Below, piece by piece: positions 29,701 to 42,900 of a stretch of DNA of 64,000 bases. This DNA comes from Proteles cristata cristata (Eukaryota; Chordata; Mammalia; Carnivora; Hyaenidae): contig JAESUZ010005468.1 in the NCBI GenBank assembly GCA_017311185.1, positions 232,002 to 296,001 on the forward strand, written 5' to 3'. The notes beneath the pieces were generated by a model. The model had not been told where the DNA came from. It was given only the letters and a program-made list of their open reading frames with translations, and did not search any database. Within the stretch, counting starts at the first letter, position 1. Every line of letters begins with the position of its first letter. Position numbers and translations under genes: made by a program.

Positions 29701-32700
29701 CAAGCATGGAGATGATTTGTTTCCAACAACAGATAATGAATTCAGTGGCAGAAGCAGGGAGAACCATGGACCAAAATCAAACTTGGCCACTTCTGCCACT
29801 TTTCTGCCTCAGGCTGGACTTGGTCCTCTTTATCAAAAACAGAGAATGTCTCAATATGGACACTAGGAGATGCATCTTTTGTTTTTAAATCATTTCACTT
29901 TTATCCCCCTACGACTGCCCAGGTCTGTCATGATAATGGTAACTGCAGCCGCCATTTGTAGCTCTGTCCGTGAGACTTCCATGTCTTCCGGCTGCTGAGA
30001 CCTCCTGTCGTTCCTCAGTGAAGGCCACCTGGCCAGCATCACGTGTATACTTCCCGCCCGCAGAGGGTCAGCGCACATAGCTTCCGGCACACTGTCAGTG
30101 CTGCCAGCCGGTCTTGTGGTCACACATTCACGTCACAAGCTGGCTCAGTGTCTTGGGTGTGATATCTGTGAGCTCGTCATGAATGTTGAGGTCACAGACA
30201 GCGGTCTTCTCGGAAACACTGCTCTGAGACCTGGCAGCAGAGAAGGGTGGTATACGTGATGGCTGCCCTGCCCACCTCACGAAAGCTCATTCCTGGGAAA
30301 AAAAACCCATATTCTTGCATAGAGCAAACTGTGGCTTCAGGGTGCTGGAACGTTTGCTGCCTGGGGCTGTGCTCTGGCCAAGGCTGTGGTGGGTGGTCTT
30401 CAGGGAGGCTCTGCCTTCCCTCGCAACATCCTTCACTCCCCGGAAATGATCTCCCCCAGTGCCCAGCACCCCATCCCGCTTCTCAGGCTTCTAGAATCTC
30501 TTCTCTCCTTCCACACACCCAGCACTCCTTCAGGCCCCAACCAGGTCAAGCACCATTTTTGTCTTCCACCAAATTTATCAGTTTCCTGTTATATGAGCTA
30601 CATACCTGTTTTCTGTTAGTGGCCAAGGAATCCCCTAAAGTTGTTATTTCACGTACTACTTTAAGGTAAGACCAAGATGATGTCAAAAAGCCAGTTTGGG
30701 ATTTAATGCAGGGTTGTTAACTTTTTTTGTCAATCCATTCAAAAAGACTGACCTCTGGTGGCTATCATTTCTTAGAAGCACGGACATTTTGATGTCAAAA
30801 GGAAACAGACACTGGAGTGTTCTGGTAGCATTCCTCTTGGAAGGAGTGTCTTTTTAATATCAAAAGGAGCATATACACAGAACAAGGATAACACCTCAAA
30901 TGTTATGCGCAATATGAAGAGCATAAACTCAGAATAAAGGATAGCCTTCTAAATTGAATAAACATTTCTTTTTTTTTAATGTTTTATTTATTTATAGGAG
31001 AGAGAGAGAGAGACAGCGTGAGCAGGGGAGGGTCAGAGAGAGAGGGAGTCACAGACTGAAAGAGGCTCCAGGCTCTGAGCTGGCAGTCAGCACAGCCCGA
31101 CGCGGGGCTCGAACCCACGAACCGCGAGATCATGACCTGAGCGAAAGTCAGACACTTAACCGACTAAGCCACCCAGGTGCTCCTTGAATAAACATTTCTA
31201 TGAAAAACTCAGTGCGTCACTTCTTCCCTCCCTCTCTGGCCCCCTTCCTCCTCCAGGTCTGTCCTTCCTTCCCTCCTTCCCTCTGTACCTCCTTCCTTCT
31301 TTCTTTTCTTACCCTCATTACTGTGAGTTCTTTGTTTGGCATCTGGAGAGCCTTTTCTGATGCCTGATCAGAGGTAGAATTCCATGCTAAAGAAAAGTTC
31401 ACCATGTGTCACACTTCGCAGACAACATCCGTCAAGTCATTGACAGCTTGCCTGTCTTTATTATTTTTTTCAAGTTTATTCATTTTTGAGAAACAGACAA
31501 AGAGTGTGAGCAGGGGTGGGGCAGCGAGAGAGGGAGACACAGAATCCGAAGCAGGCTCCAGGCTCTGGGCTGTCAGCTCAGAGCCCAATGCCGGGCTCGA
31601 ACCCACGAACCGTGAGATTATGACCTGAGCTGAAGTTGGACGCTTAACCGACTGAGCCACCCAGCACCCCATTTTTATTTCAAAAAAATATATATATATT
31701 TTTTAAAATTACAGCATGCCTGTCTTTAAAAGGCCCTTAAGAAACAGATCTGGTGGCAGCCATTTATGATAGTCATGAGGAAATTTGGCGTTTTGGAGAG
31801 TTTCTGGAAAAAATAAGGCATGTCTTGTAGTGAATGTAGAGACTCACTAATCAATCCATCACCCAGGTTTTCAAGGTTTTCCTCCACAGCCTTCAGCTGC
31901 ACTCGCAGCCCAGCTGGCACCAGAATTCCTTGCCTGGAAACCACAACCTGGAACGTGTTGAGTTGTGCAATCGGCCTGGTCTTTGGCTCAAGGCAGCTCT
32001 TGAAACTAAGCCAGTTATTCATGTTTTCACATACACATCAGCAGCCATCTGCCAGTTATTTTGACCAAATTCAGTAGGAATGAATTTCACTTGAGGCTCT
32101 GATTCAAAATGAAACCCTGAATTCAGACACGCCAGGGGAAGAAGGCGAGGTTATGCCGATGTAAACTTCGAAACAGTAGAAACGGAGGGAAGGGCACCGG
32201 CTTGGCCTCCCAGACAGCTGGGGCCACAGTTTTCCACCTGCCACGTATTTGGGTGCCGGAAGGTGGCTCTGAGAAGTGGTGCTTCTCACATTCGCTTCTC
32301 CGGCGCCCCCTGGTGGCCGCCTGTTTCCCCGCAGCCCTGTTGTGGCCACCCGCTCGCGTCTGGAGGCTCGAGGAGCCTTGTGCGGGTGACACAAGGCGGA
32401 GAAAACTTTCCCAGGAAAGAACACGAACACCAGATAAAAACGAGAGGTTCCACCGCCTTCCCCACGAGAGACGTGCCGTTGCTAAAAGGTCACAGAGCGC
32501 CTTTTTCCCGGCTTGCCGGTGCCTGCTATATAATTTAGGATATTTGCTGGGGAATAAGAAGCAGGTGAAAAGGTCAGCCTGGGAGCGGAAGCCCCTTCCT
32601 GAGATAATCCTCAACCCTGCCTGCAGGCAAATAGTCACGGCCCATCTCTGGGGCTTCTGAAGTCTCTCTGGCAAAGGCCTTTGATATGCACGAGCTTCAG

Positions 32701-35700
32701 TCTAAGCTGGGAATTTCCCAAAGACGCAGAAGAACTTTCTCTGGGCAGGTTAATCTGCAGAGAACGGTGTCTATCAGCAGAGAATGCATGTGCAAGTGAC
32801 TCTCATTTGTTCACTCGCCTCGAAGACCTGTAATGCCGTATACTGAAAATGACCACAAATCTTGATGATCAGTATCTGCTTTGGAGAGAATCAATACTTC
32901 AGTATATACATAAAGATGCCTGGTGTTGTGGGAAGTCGCGCCGGTCAAAGGAACGCCAGCAGAGTGCTGCTCGGAGCTCGCAGTTTGTTTTTCACTCGCT
33001 CAACAATTATTTCTTGGGCCGCAGCTGCTTGGGCAGAAGGGCTGGAGCCGTAAAGCCTTCCTGCCGCGGCTGCTCATGGTCCTCAGGGGAGAAGAAAAGC
33101 TTTACACACTTAAGTCCGTGGCGGCATAGGTCGTACCTTTTTTTGAAGGTAATTGCCTTTGCTACTGAATCAGGAAAAATAAGTATTTTTGAACATACTT
33201 CCTCCTAAATCCCAGACTGCAGAAGACATCAGAGGTAACCCAAGGGTTCTTGGCCTGTTTATAACCCACTCTGCAGGCGTGTAGTCCTTCAAATGAGCAG
33301 CGGAAGGCCTTTTCCTAGTGTCCAGATACCTTTCCCGCCTGTGACTGATACCAGCAATTCCTCTGGAAAAGGTCTGTGTTTAAATTTAAGGTACTGGTAG
33401 GTACTTTGATGAGTCTACTTGTCTGGGTATGTTGCCCACATGTTTGGCTAAATATTATTCTGGATATTTCCGTGAAGGTGCTTGGGGAATGAGAATTTAA
33501 ATCGGTGGTCTTTGGGGTACCTGGATGGCTCAGTTGGTGAAACCACCAACTTTGTCCAACTAAGTCCGACTTTGGCTCAGGTCAGGATCTCGCGGCTTGT
33601 GAATTTGAGTCCCACGTCGGGCTCTGTGCCGACAGCTCAGAGCCTGGAGCCTGCCTCGGATTCTGTCTCTCTCTCTCTGCCCCGCCCCCACTTGTACTGT
33701 CTCTCAGAAAGAAGTAAATATTTTTAAAAAACACTGTAGTACAATTTGGTTACTATTGTATCTGTTTATCATATCATTTATACCAGGAATAAGTTTCAGA
33801 GCCTCTCCTGAGAGCTGTTTTGATAATAGGGAGAGAGCCCCTTAGAGTGTGGAATGGACGGAACATTTGCCTTTGAGTCTGGGGTAGAGAATGGCCCCAG
33901 GACAAGGGACTTGAGCGCTGAAAATCGGCTTTGCCTGCTTGGCTTTATTTCCCTCTTTTGTCTTCAGAGGGAGAATCACATCTGCTTACATCTGTTTACC
34001 TTAAACAAAGCCTGTGCGTACCTAAAAAATACTTGCTGAGTTAGTTCTAGGGAACTGGGTAAGGGAGAAGGTTGGGAATACAAATGAATAAATTGTTTAT
34101 GTTCTAGGTGCTTCACCTCTGCTGTCTTATTTAATCTCGTCCATAACGATAGTCTCGTTTTGCTCCTGGACTCGGAGCGAAACTCTCTGGTCTAAAATGC
34201 TGACTCAGCGGGTTTTTAATTCTGTGGCTTTGGACAGATTACCAAACCCCTCTGTTAGTGTTTTTACTCTGTAAAATGCGGTGATAATGGGCCTATTTCA
34301 ATGTTTAGGGAGTAAGTTAGTAGAGTATAGTAAGATCTTAGCCTGCCTCCAGAAAGGGCTGTGTTAGTAGGAACGGGAAACTGCCTTTCCTGGAAGATAG
34401 CTTTCATTTCTATATTTTCCAGATAAGGCTGCTGAGTGATTTCCCAGAATCCCATTGATGCCATAAGAAAATGGAGCCATGATTTGACTGCAGTCTGGTC
34501 TGACACTAAAACCAACCCAATCCCCATAAGCCATCCTACAATGGATAAAACATTTGAACACCAGAGAGATTATAACTATTTCATTTAGCATCTCATGTAT
34601 TGATGCTTGATTTTGGATAAGTTTCTTCTTTTTTTAATGTATCTAGAACAGAAAGTTAGATGTATGACCTATAAGTACTAGCCAGAGCTCCGGAAACTGT
34701 TTTCTTTAGCTTGGCTGTTCCGCTTAGTCAAAAGGTTGTGGTCAACCTAGCTTTCTGTGCAGCCAGCATTGAACTGTGAGATATCACGCAGTAGAACGAG
34801 TTACTGAAAAGTAGAACCCAGGTGTAATGTGATGGTGGAGGTATCGGTGAGGCCCATTTATTGAGTTCTCGTTGTATGCCAGGCACCGACGCTGGGTGCT
34901 CTGGAGAAGACAACAAAGTGCAAAACACAGTCCCTGAAATCGAAGAGCTTACAATGTAGCTTGGTAGTTCTCAAAATCAAGTGATTTTGTCCCCCTCTCC
35001 CCCAGGGGGATATTTGACAACACCTGGACGTTTTTTGGTTTTCCTGACCGAGAAGGGGAGATGGATGTGAAGGGGTGAGGGGTTTCTGCTGATACCTAGT
35101 GCATAGACGTGCCACTAAACGTGTCCTACGATGCACAGGACAGCACCCCCATCCCCCCAAGAATCATCTGATCTAAAATGTCAATTGTGGTGTCAGTGAG
35201 AAACGCTTTGCAAAATGGAGCCCACACAAAGATGGTCACCTACCTGACAATCTAACATGGTGCCCAGTTACGAGCCACGGGGCAGGACAGATCCCTTGTT
35301 CTCTGGGAGCCCAGAGGACCACCGGACGGGAGTGGGTTGCCGCGGAAGTCCTTTCCAGGCCGGAGGCAGAAATGCTCAGGATGTTTGTGAGATCGGCGCA
35401 GGTGGAGGAAACTGGCACAATATGAGGGGTGAACCTGGAGAGCTGACGTGGAGTTGGCCAGGCTATGGAAGGCAGCGAACAGAAGGGAACGTGTCATTGT
35501 GATGCCGTATGTAGCTGCGCGTCTTTAGGAGCTGAGGATGGAGAGCAGTTGGCCGAGACAGACTTAAGGAAATGAACTTCGAGGGTAGAATGAAGGAGAG
35601 AACCCTCAGTGGCAGGGACTCGGGCTGGTTTATTCAGTCGCTGAGCGAACACTGTGCCCAGAGGTTGAGAGCAGAGACTCTGGCGCCGCTCTGCCTGCGT

Positions 35701-38700
35701 TCCAATGAACGCTCTCAATGAAAAGCCCTTTGACTCTCAGCAGGGAGGCCCCCCTCTGTGGTTCAGATTCATCACCTGTAAAGTGGCACCTACTTGAGTG
35801 AGGAAAACGTGAGTTATTGTAGGAATATAGGCGCGGGCTGCTGAGGGCTCGGAGGAGACTGGCAGCAAGGGAAATAAGAAGTAAAAAGCTAAACAATCTG
35901 AACAGATTAACAGCAGATTCTATACAAAGGATGGGGCTCAGGGAGAATCCACGATTTCTGTGGTGGAATGATACACAGACAAGGAAAGATTAGACAGGGG
36001 AACCAAAAGGGTAGCTTTCTTTCTTTTTCTTCTTATTAATACCGTATTTATTTGTCTTCCCTCTCTCTCTCTCAAACCCCAAGCCAACCAGTCTCCTCAG
36101 GCTGCCTCCTCAGGGGAAGTGTAGGAAAATAAGCATACAGGGCAGGCGAGACGGGGGGAGGACCTGTGGGAGGTACAGACGGCCCTTTCACATGGCGAAG
36201 AGGAAGAGAAAGGCCGCCATCAGGCAGAAGAGCCCCATGGCCTCCAAGAGGGCAAAGGCCGGAATGGCCCAGGAGAAGAGCTGTCGCTTCAGACAGGGGC
36301 TCCTGGCCTAACCAATGTTGAGGCGCCCAGACACAGCCCCAGTTCCTGCCCCAGAGCCAGCCTCCCCTCCCGCGGCAGTCCCAGCCTCACAGTGAACTTG
36401 GCTGCTGTGCTGATGTCCCTTGAAATGGCCCCAGTTGGGAAGCTGCAGCTAGGAATCAGTGAGGTCAGGGGACCTGGGGCTGCCTGGCTGCTGAGGCTCG
36501 CGTCTGTCGGCGTCTCCGGCGGTTTTAGTGCCACTGCAGACAGTGAGCTGCTCCCCAGCCGAGAGGTGCTCCTGACCAGGAAGGGGGTGGAGATGAGCTT
36601 TGCACTGGCATAAATTCTCAGGGGGTGAGGGGCTGTGGCTGAAGAGCTGCTTCCAGGGCAGAGAAGACAGGTTGGGGCTCGTGAGGGAGATGAAAATTCT
36701 GGTTAGGCAAAAAGTAAGTCAGTGGCTGAATCGGAGAAATAAAAAGCCTTTTGCAACGATTACTAAAAATCATGTACATGCAAAAAGTTATCAGTCCTAG
36801 AATAGACACTTAACGAGCTAACCACAGGCCTGCCTGATTTTTGGGGGGTTTCCTTTGTTTCATCTATAAATTTTAGTTTTGAAGTGTTTCGAGCATTTGG
36901 AAAGATATAGAGAATAATATAACATGCCAGTGATCATTCAAGGAGTAAAGAGACTATTATAGACACTTTTTTTTTTAAATATTTTTTTATTTATTTCTAG
37001 GAGAGAGAGAGAGAGAGAGAGAGACAGCGTGAGCAGGGGAGTGTCAGAGAGAGAGGGAATGACAGACTCTGAAACAGGCTCCAGGCCCTGAGCTGGCAGT
37101 CAGCACAGAGCCCGACGCGGGGCTCGAACCCATGAACCGCGAGATCATGACCTAAGCGAAAGTCGGACGCTTAACCGACTAAGCCACCCAGGTGCCCCAT
37201 ATTATAGACACTTCTTGGCCTCGACAATATTAAATGGTTTTAGTTTATACTAAAACATGAGGCCTTAGATGGTCATTGCTTACCTTACTGGACCAACCAT
37301 CTTACAAAGGTTTGTAGACTGAGTACACGGTTTACTCTGCTCTGGCCTGTGACCAGACTGTTCTCTTCAGTATCTAATAAGACTTCCTACTACCTAGGCA
37401 CTCAAGGTCTTATCTTCCTTTATTTCAAGGACTTTCATAATCTATTCCTACATCACCACTCTTACTATTTACTGCTTTCTACTGCACCTGCTTATTCCGT
37501 CCTCAAATACAGTTTTCATTTTCCCATTAGGACTGAATAAAGACAGGTGGATGTTCTGAAAAGGTTATAATTTGATGCTCTTTCAAACTAATTTCTTCGT
37601 GTACCATTTACTCAACAAATATTTATTGAGTGTGTATTATATGTCGACAACTGTTCTAGCCTCTTGAGCTATAACTGAACAGAATAGACAAAGATCCATG
37701 TTTACATTCCAGTACAAGAGACAGACATTTTTAAAAAATGATAAAATCAGTGAATCGCATAGTGTGTTAGAAGGTGAGAAATGCCATCAAAAAAAAGAAA
37801 GAAAAGAAAAATTAAACAAAGTAAGAAATCCACTAGCCAGTGAGTGCAGGTGGCAGCAATAATCTGTCAAGGTACTGAAAACATTGAGAAGGTTAAGATT
37901 TTGAGCAAAGACTTTAAGGATTGGAGACAGTTAAGAAGGTTGGATGTTGGGGGCACCTGGGTGGCTCAGTCGGTTAAGTAGCCGACTTTGGCTCAGGTCA
38001 TGATCTCTCAGTTTGTGAGTTCGAGCCCTGCATCAGGCTCTGTGCTGACAGCTCAGAGCCTGGAGCCTTCTTTGGATTCTGTCTCTCTCTCTCTCTCTCT
38101 CTCTCAAAAATAAATAAAAACATATTTTAAAAAAAGAAGGTTGGATGTTAATTCCATTTTTAATTTTTTGAAGAGCCTCCATATTGTTTTCCACAACAGC
38201 TGCACAAACTCACATTCCCACCAACAGTGCATGAGGGTTCCCTTTTCTCCACATCCTCGCCAACACTTGTTATCTCTTGTCTTTTTTGATATTAACCATT
38301 CTGACAGGTGTGATATGATATCTCATTGTAGTTTTGATTTGCATTTCCCCGGTGATTAGTGATATTGAGCAACTTTCCATGTGTCTTTGGAAAAATGCCT
38401 GTTTAGATCTTCTGCCAGCTTTTAAATTGGATTATATGTGTGTGAGGGGGGAGTTTATATTGTTATATGAGTTCTTAATATTTTTTGGATATTAATCCCT
38501 TATCCAAAATATCATTTACAAATATTTTCTCCCAAAAGGTAGATTGCCTTTTCATTTTGTTAATGGTTTCCTTTGCTGTGCAAAAGCCTTTTAGTTTGAT
38601 ATAGTCACAGTGATCTACTCTCCCCACACCCCCTTTTTTTGGTCATTTCCTGAGGCCGTATGAGCTAGTAATTCCACTTCTGGGTATTTACCTGAAGAAA

Positions 38701-38819
38701 ACAAAGCCACTGATTTGAAAAGATACATACATCCCTATATTTATTGCAGTATTATTTACAATAGCCAAGATATGGAAGCAACCTGAGTGTCCACTGATAG
38801 GTGACTGGATAAAAAAGAT

Positions 38820-38863
<44 letters not shown>

Positions 38864-39960
38864 GGAATATCACTCATCCTTGAGAAAGAATGAAATCTTT
38901 GTGTTCACAACAACATGGGTGGACCTAAGTGATAGAAGTCAGGCAGAAAAGACAAATACCATATGATTTGACTTACAGGTAGAATCTAAAAAACAGCTGA
39001 ACAAACAAAAACAGAAACAGACTCATAACTAGTTGCCAGAAGGGAGGAAGATGGGGAGATGGGCAAAATAGGTGAGGGGCGTTAAGAGGTACAAAGTTTC
39101 AGTTATAAAAGAAGTCAGTCACAGGGATGAAAAGTACGCTATAGGGAATATAGTCAATAATATTTGAATAAGCTTGTATGGTGATGGATGGTAGCTACAC
39201 TTATTGTGGTAAACATTACATAATGTGTGTAATGGTTGAATCTCTACGTTGTATACCTGAAACTAATATTTTATGTCAACTATACTTCAATTTTAAAAAT
39301 ATTTGAAAAAAAGAAGGTTGAAACCTGAAGGGGAGAGTGGTCTTGACAAAACAAAAGCAGAGAAGCCCTGGGGAGAGCAGGCCTGGTGCGCTCAGAAATA
39401 GTGGGGAGGGCAGTGTGAAACGAGCAAGAGCATATTGCACAGAAGTGAGAGGCCAGATCTTGGAGGTTTTTATAGGCTCGTGTGATAAATTTGGCTATCG
39501 CTGTCGGTGAAATGGGGAGCCATTGTGGGGTTTGGAGGCAAGGAGCAAAATGATCCAACTCAGGGTTTATTTTATTAAAAAAAAATTGTTAATGTTTATT
39601 TACTTTTTGAGAGAGAGGGAGAGAAAGTGTGCAGGTGGAGAAGGGGCAGAGAAAGAGGGAAATGCAGAATCTGAAGCAGGCTCCAGGCTCTGTGCTGTCA
39701 GCACAGAGCCCAATGTGGGGCTCAAAGTCATGGACCACGAGATGATGACCTGAGCTGAAGTTGGACGCTTAATTGACTGAGCCACCCAGGCGTCCCCAGC
39801 TCAGGTTTTAAATCAGTTACTCTGGCTGCTATGCTGAGAAGAAACCATAGGGAGTTTAGGGTAGAGGCAGGAAGAAGTCAGGAGGCTGTTGATAAAATCC
39901 AGATGAGTGATGGTGGCTTGGTCCATGGTAGTAACAGAAGGGTGGAGGAAAGCAGTAAGA

Positions 39961-39997
<37 letters not shown>

Positions 39998-42900
39998 TGA
40001 GTTTTAAACCATCGTGAAATATACATAACATAAAACTTACCAGTTTAACTATAAGTGTACAGTCCAGTGACATTAAGTACATTTGAATCATCATACAACC
40101 ATCTCTCCCCATGGTCCATCTCCAGAACATTTTCGTCATCCCAAACTCTTGGATACGTTTAAGGCAGAGTAACATGCTTCCTGACAGATTGGACTGGGAT
40201 GTGAGACAAAGAGAAGAGTCAAAGACAACTCCAAGACCATTGACCTGAGCAACTGGAAAAATGGAATTGCTGTTGACAAGATGGAGAGGATGCATGTAGC
40301 AAGTCTGGGGAGGAAGGAAGAGAAGGAGTTCAGATTTCCTCATGTGAATTGGAAATGTCCACTAGACATCCAAGTGGAGAATTTGAGAATGCGTTTGGGT
40401 ATGCAAGCCTGGAATTCTCACTGGAACGGGATGGAGGTATACATTTGGATGTCATCAGCAGATAGATGGTTTTTAAGATGCAGAAAGGAATGAGATAATC
40501 AAATGAGTGAATGAGACAGAGAAAAAAAGAGATCAAAAGCTTTGGGGGCAGGCTATCCTTAGCCCCAGTCTAAGAGGTTAAGGTAAGAGAAGAAAGCTGT
40601 GAAAGAGAGAGAGGAAACAAAAGCCAGAGAAGAGTATTAAGTGCTGTGGAGAAGCCACAGAATTACCCATGGAACACAGGGGCGTGCACCTATATTCCAT
40701 GACCCTAACAAGAGAAGTTTTAGGGAAGTGGTTGGGACAAAAGCTTGGTTGGAATGGGTTGAGAGAAAATGAGAGAAGAATTGAAAGCAACAAGTAAAGA
40801 CTACTCATTTCTAGATTATATTGTAAATGGGGAGCAAAGCTGATCAAGGAAATAAGATCAAGCGTAGTTTCTTTTGTTTTTAATGGGGAAAGTAACAGTA
40901 TATTCATATGCTAATAACAGTGATCCAATGGAGAGGGGAAAATGGTGAGTCAAGAGAGGGAAGGAGCATTTAAAAATTTTTGAATCTGAATACCTCCACA
41001 GGGGACCACAGTTTTTGCCACTTTCTAAACCATACTCTGACCTATTCGTTCATTTGTATGACCTACATTTGATTTTTCATCTCTTGGCCTGGATAGATAT
41101 AGATCTATATGGGGCTCTAAACAACATTGGAATCAATTGTCAAGAATGTAAATTAGACCTAGTCCTGCCAGCAGACAGACAGACCACCCCCATGTGCTAA
41201 TGTACTTTTTTCACAGGAGTGTTTTTGACCATTTGTTCATGCAGACGCTACCAGAAAATTGACAGTCAGAAGCAATTGAGATCTGAAAACCTATTAATAC
41301 ACAATATAGTGCAGATTTGGGGGACTCAGTAATTTATTTTATTTTAGTGTCTAGAAGTGAACGTTGGAATGGTCCTTGGAAAATGGATGGTTTCTGGGTA
41401 CAGGCAAAGGAAGAAAGAAAGTTATTAAATTGGGAGTAAGGGATAAAATTGTGGGAGCAAAGATGAGTTTTTGCCTGGGCTTGGACTGGAACTATGTGTC
41501 CATGGTGAAATGAGATGCTTACCACTAGACCACCAAAGTGCCAGGGACCCAAAGACTGAGCAATGGTAATGTCCCAATCAGCGAAAGGCAAACAACGAAT
41601 GCATGAATCTAGGTTTGGAAGGTCAAATTCTATGAAAGGAAAGGGAGCTAAAATATACCTATTACTGTACTGAATATCCTTATTCTTATCCACCTAATTA
41701 CCCTGGAGGGATGAGCTATAGGGATTAAATATGGTGGCCAGCTTCCATGATGGCTCAGGGAGCCCATCCTCTTGGTGTTCATTCTTCACCTTGTACTCTA
41801 TCCTGGAAATGTAATCTGTAGTAGTTGGATCAATATGCTTTTAAGCCCCAGCTTCTGGTCGGATTACACAAATGAGGAGCCCTGGAAGGAAGTTGTGGTG
41901 AGGTTGCTTTGAGCTGGCTATGTCCCTCAAGAGCAGATCATTGCTCCAATCAAAGAGGTCTCTGCTGTCCTTAAATCTCTCTCACTTTTCTGGTCCTTTT
42001 GGACCTAGGGTTGGTGACAGTTCCAATACTGTTGGACCCTGTTTCCTGTACATCCTTTGTGGTTCCCTGACCCCCATCCACACCTTTGTAATTGGTGACT
42101 TTGTCAATGAACACTTTTCAAATTATTCTGCTTTTAAAATGTCATGTTTCATATTGGATCCCTGACTGCTACAGTGATGAGTATGAGAAGTGGCTCCAGG
42201 AAAGAGTCAAAATTGGATCTGAGATTTATTTGGTCATCTATTTAGAGGCCCAAGGATAGCTTTATTGCTGGGGGAAATAACTCAATAATCAATTCCTTTT
42301 ATTATCATCGGCAGGAGCCTAGAATGGAGTGCAAAATGCTAGCTGCGTGGAGCTTCTCTAAAGTCTCAGGATGAAAATCAGCACAACCCCCCAGGAATTT
42401 GGAGTGATGCCTTAACACTGTGCTGATAATTATGTTTAGTTTGAAAATAGCTGCTGGCCAGGGGAGCCTGGGTGGCTCCAGTCAGTTGAGCTTCCGACTT
42501 CAGCTCTGGTCATGATCTCACAGTCTATAGGTTTGAGCCCTGTGTCAGGCTCTGTGCTGAGAGCTCGGAGCCTGGAGCCTGCTTCCAATTCTGTGTCTCC
42601 CTTTCTCTCTGCCCCTCTTCCTCGCACTGTCTCTCTCTCAAAAATAAACACTAAAAGTTTTTTTTTTAAAAAAGAAAATAGCTAGTAGTGTGCTCCTAGT
42701 GAAGACTGAATGGTCAACCATGGATCATGAAATATTTAGGTGATTCAAACTGCCTATCATGAGCTCAGTGTTACCTGATACACAGAACCATAAAGTTAGG
42801 TATGAATAACAGTAATTCATCATAATGTGGAAGTGTTTTATTTGTAAGTAGCCCCCAGTAGATCTAGAAGGCTCAAGATAGCTTCAGGAGCAGATGCCTT

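Larger units (their letters stand above)
37600..40970 (-). mobile_element. Long antisense L2 LINE, disrupted
   Basis: L2 sequence appears at 37600-37948, 39304-39570, 39798-39960 and 40160-40970, interrupted by SINEs, a twin-primed L1 and an L1M piece. The minus strand at 40330-40500 reads remnants of L2 reverse transcriptase (LDISNSHEE after a CLVDIS-like helix). Many stops and shifts. Confidence 0.7.

Noticed and set aside
30247..30669. 140-codon plus-strand ORF in TXK intron 1
   Set aside because: No domain, no splice context, and low-complexity Pro/Ser composition; not distinguishable from chance.
32123..32674. Longest open frame in the window (183 codons, minus strand)
   Set aside because: It lies in the CpG-rich block where stop codons are rare by composition, overlaps equally open frames on the other strand, and has no recognisable domain.
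39813..40343. 176-codon minus-strand ORF
   Set aside because: It passes through L2, a GT repeat and an L1M fragment, so it is repeat-derived.
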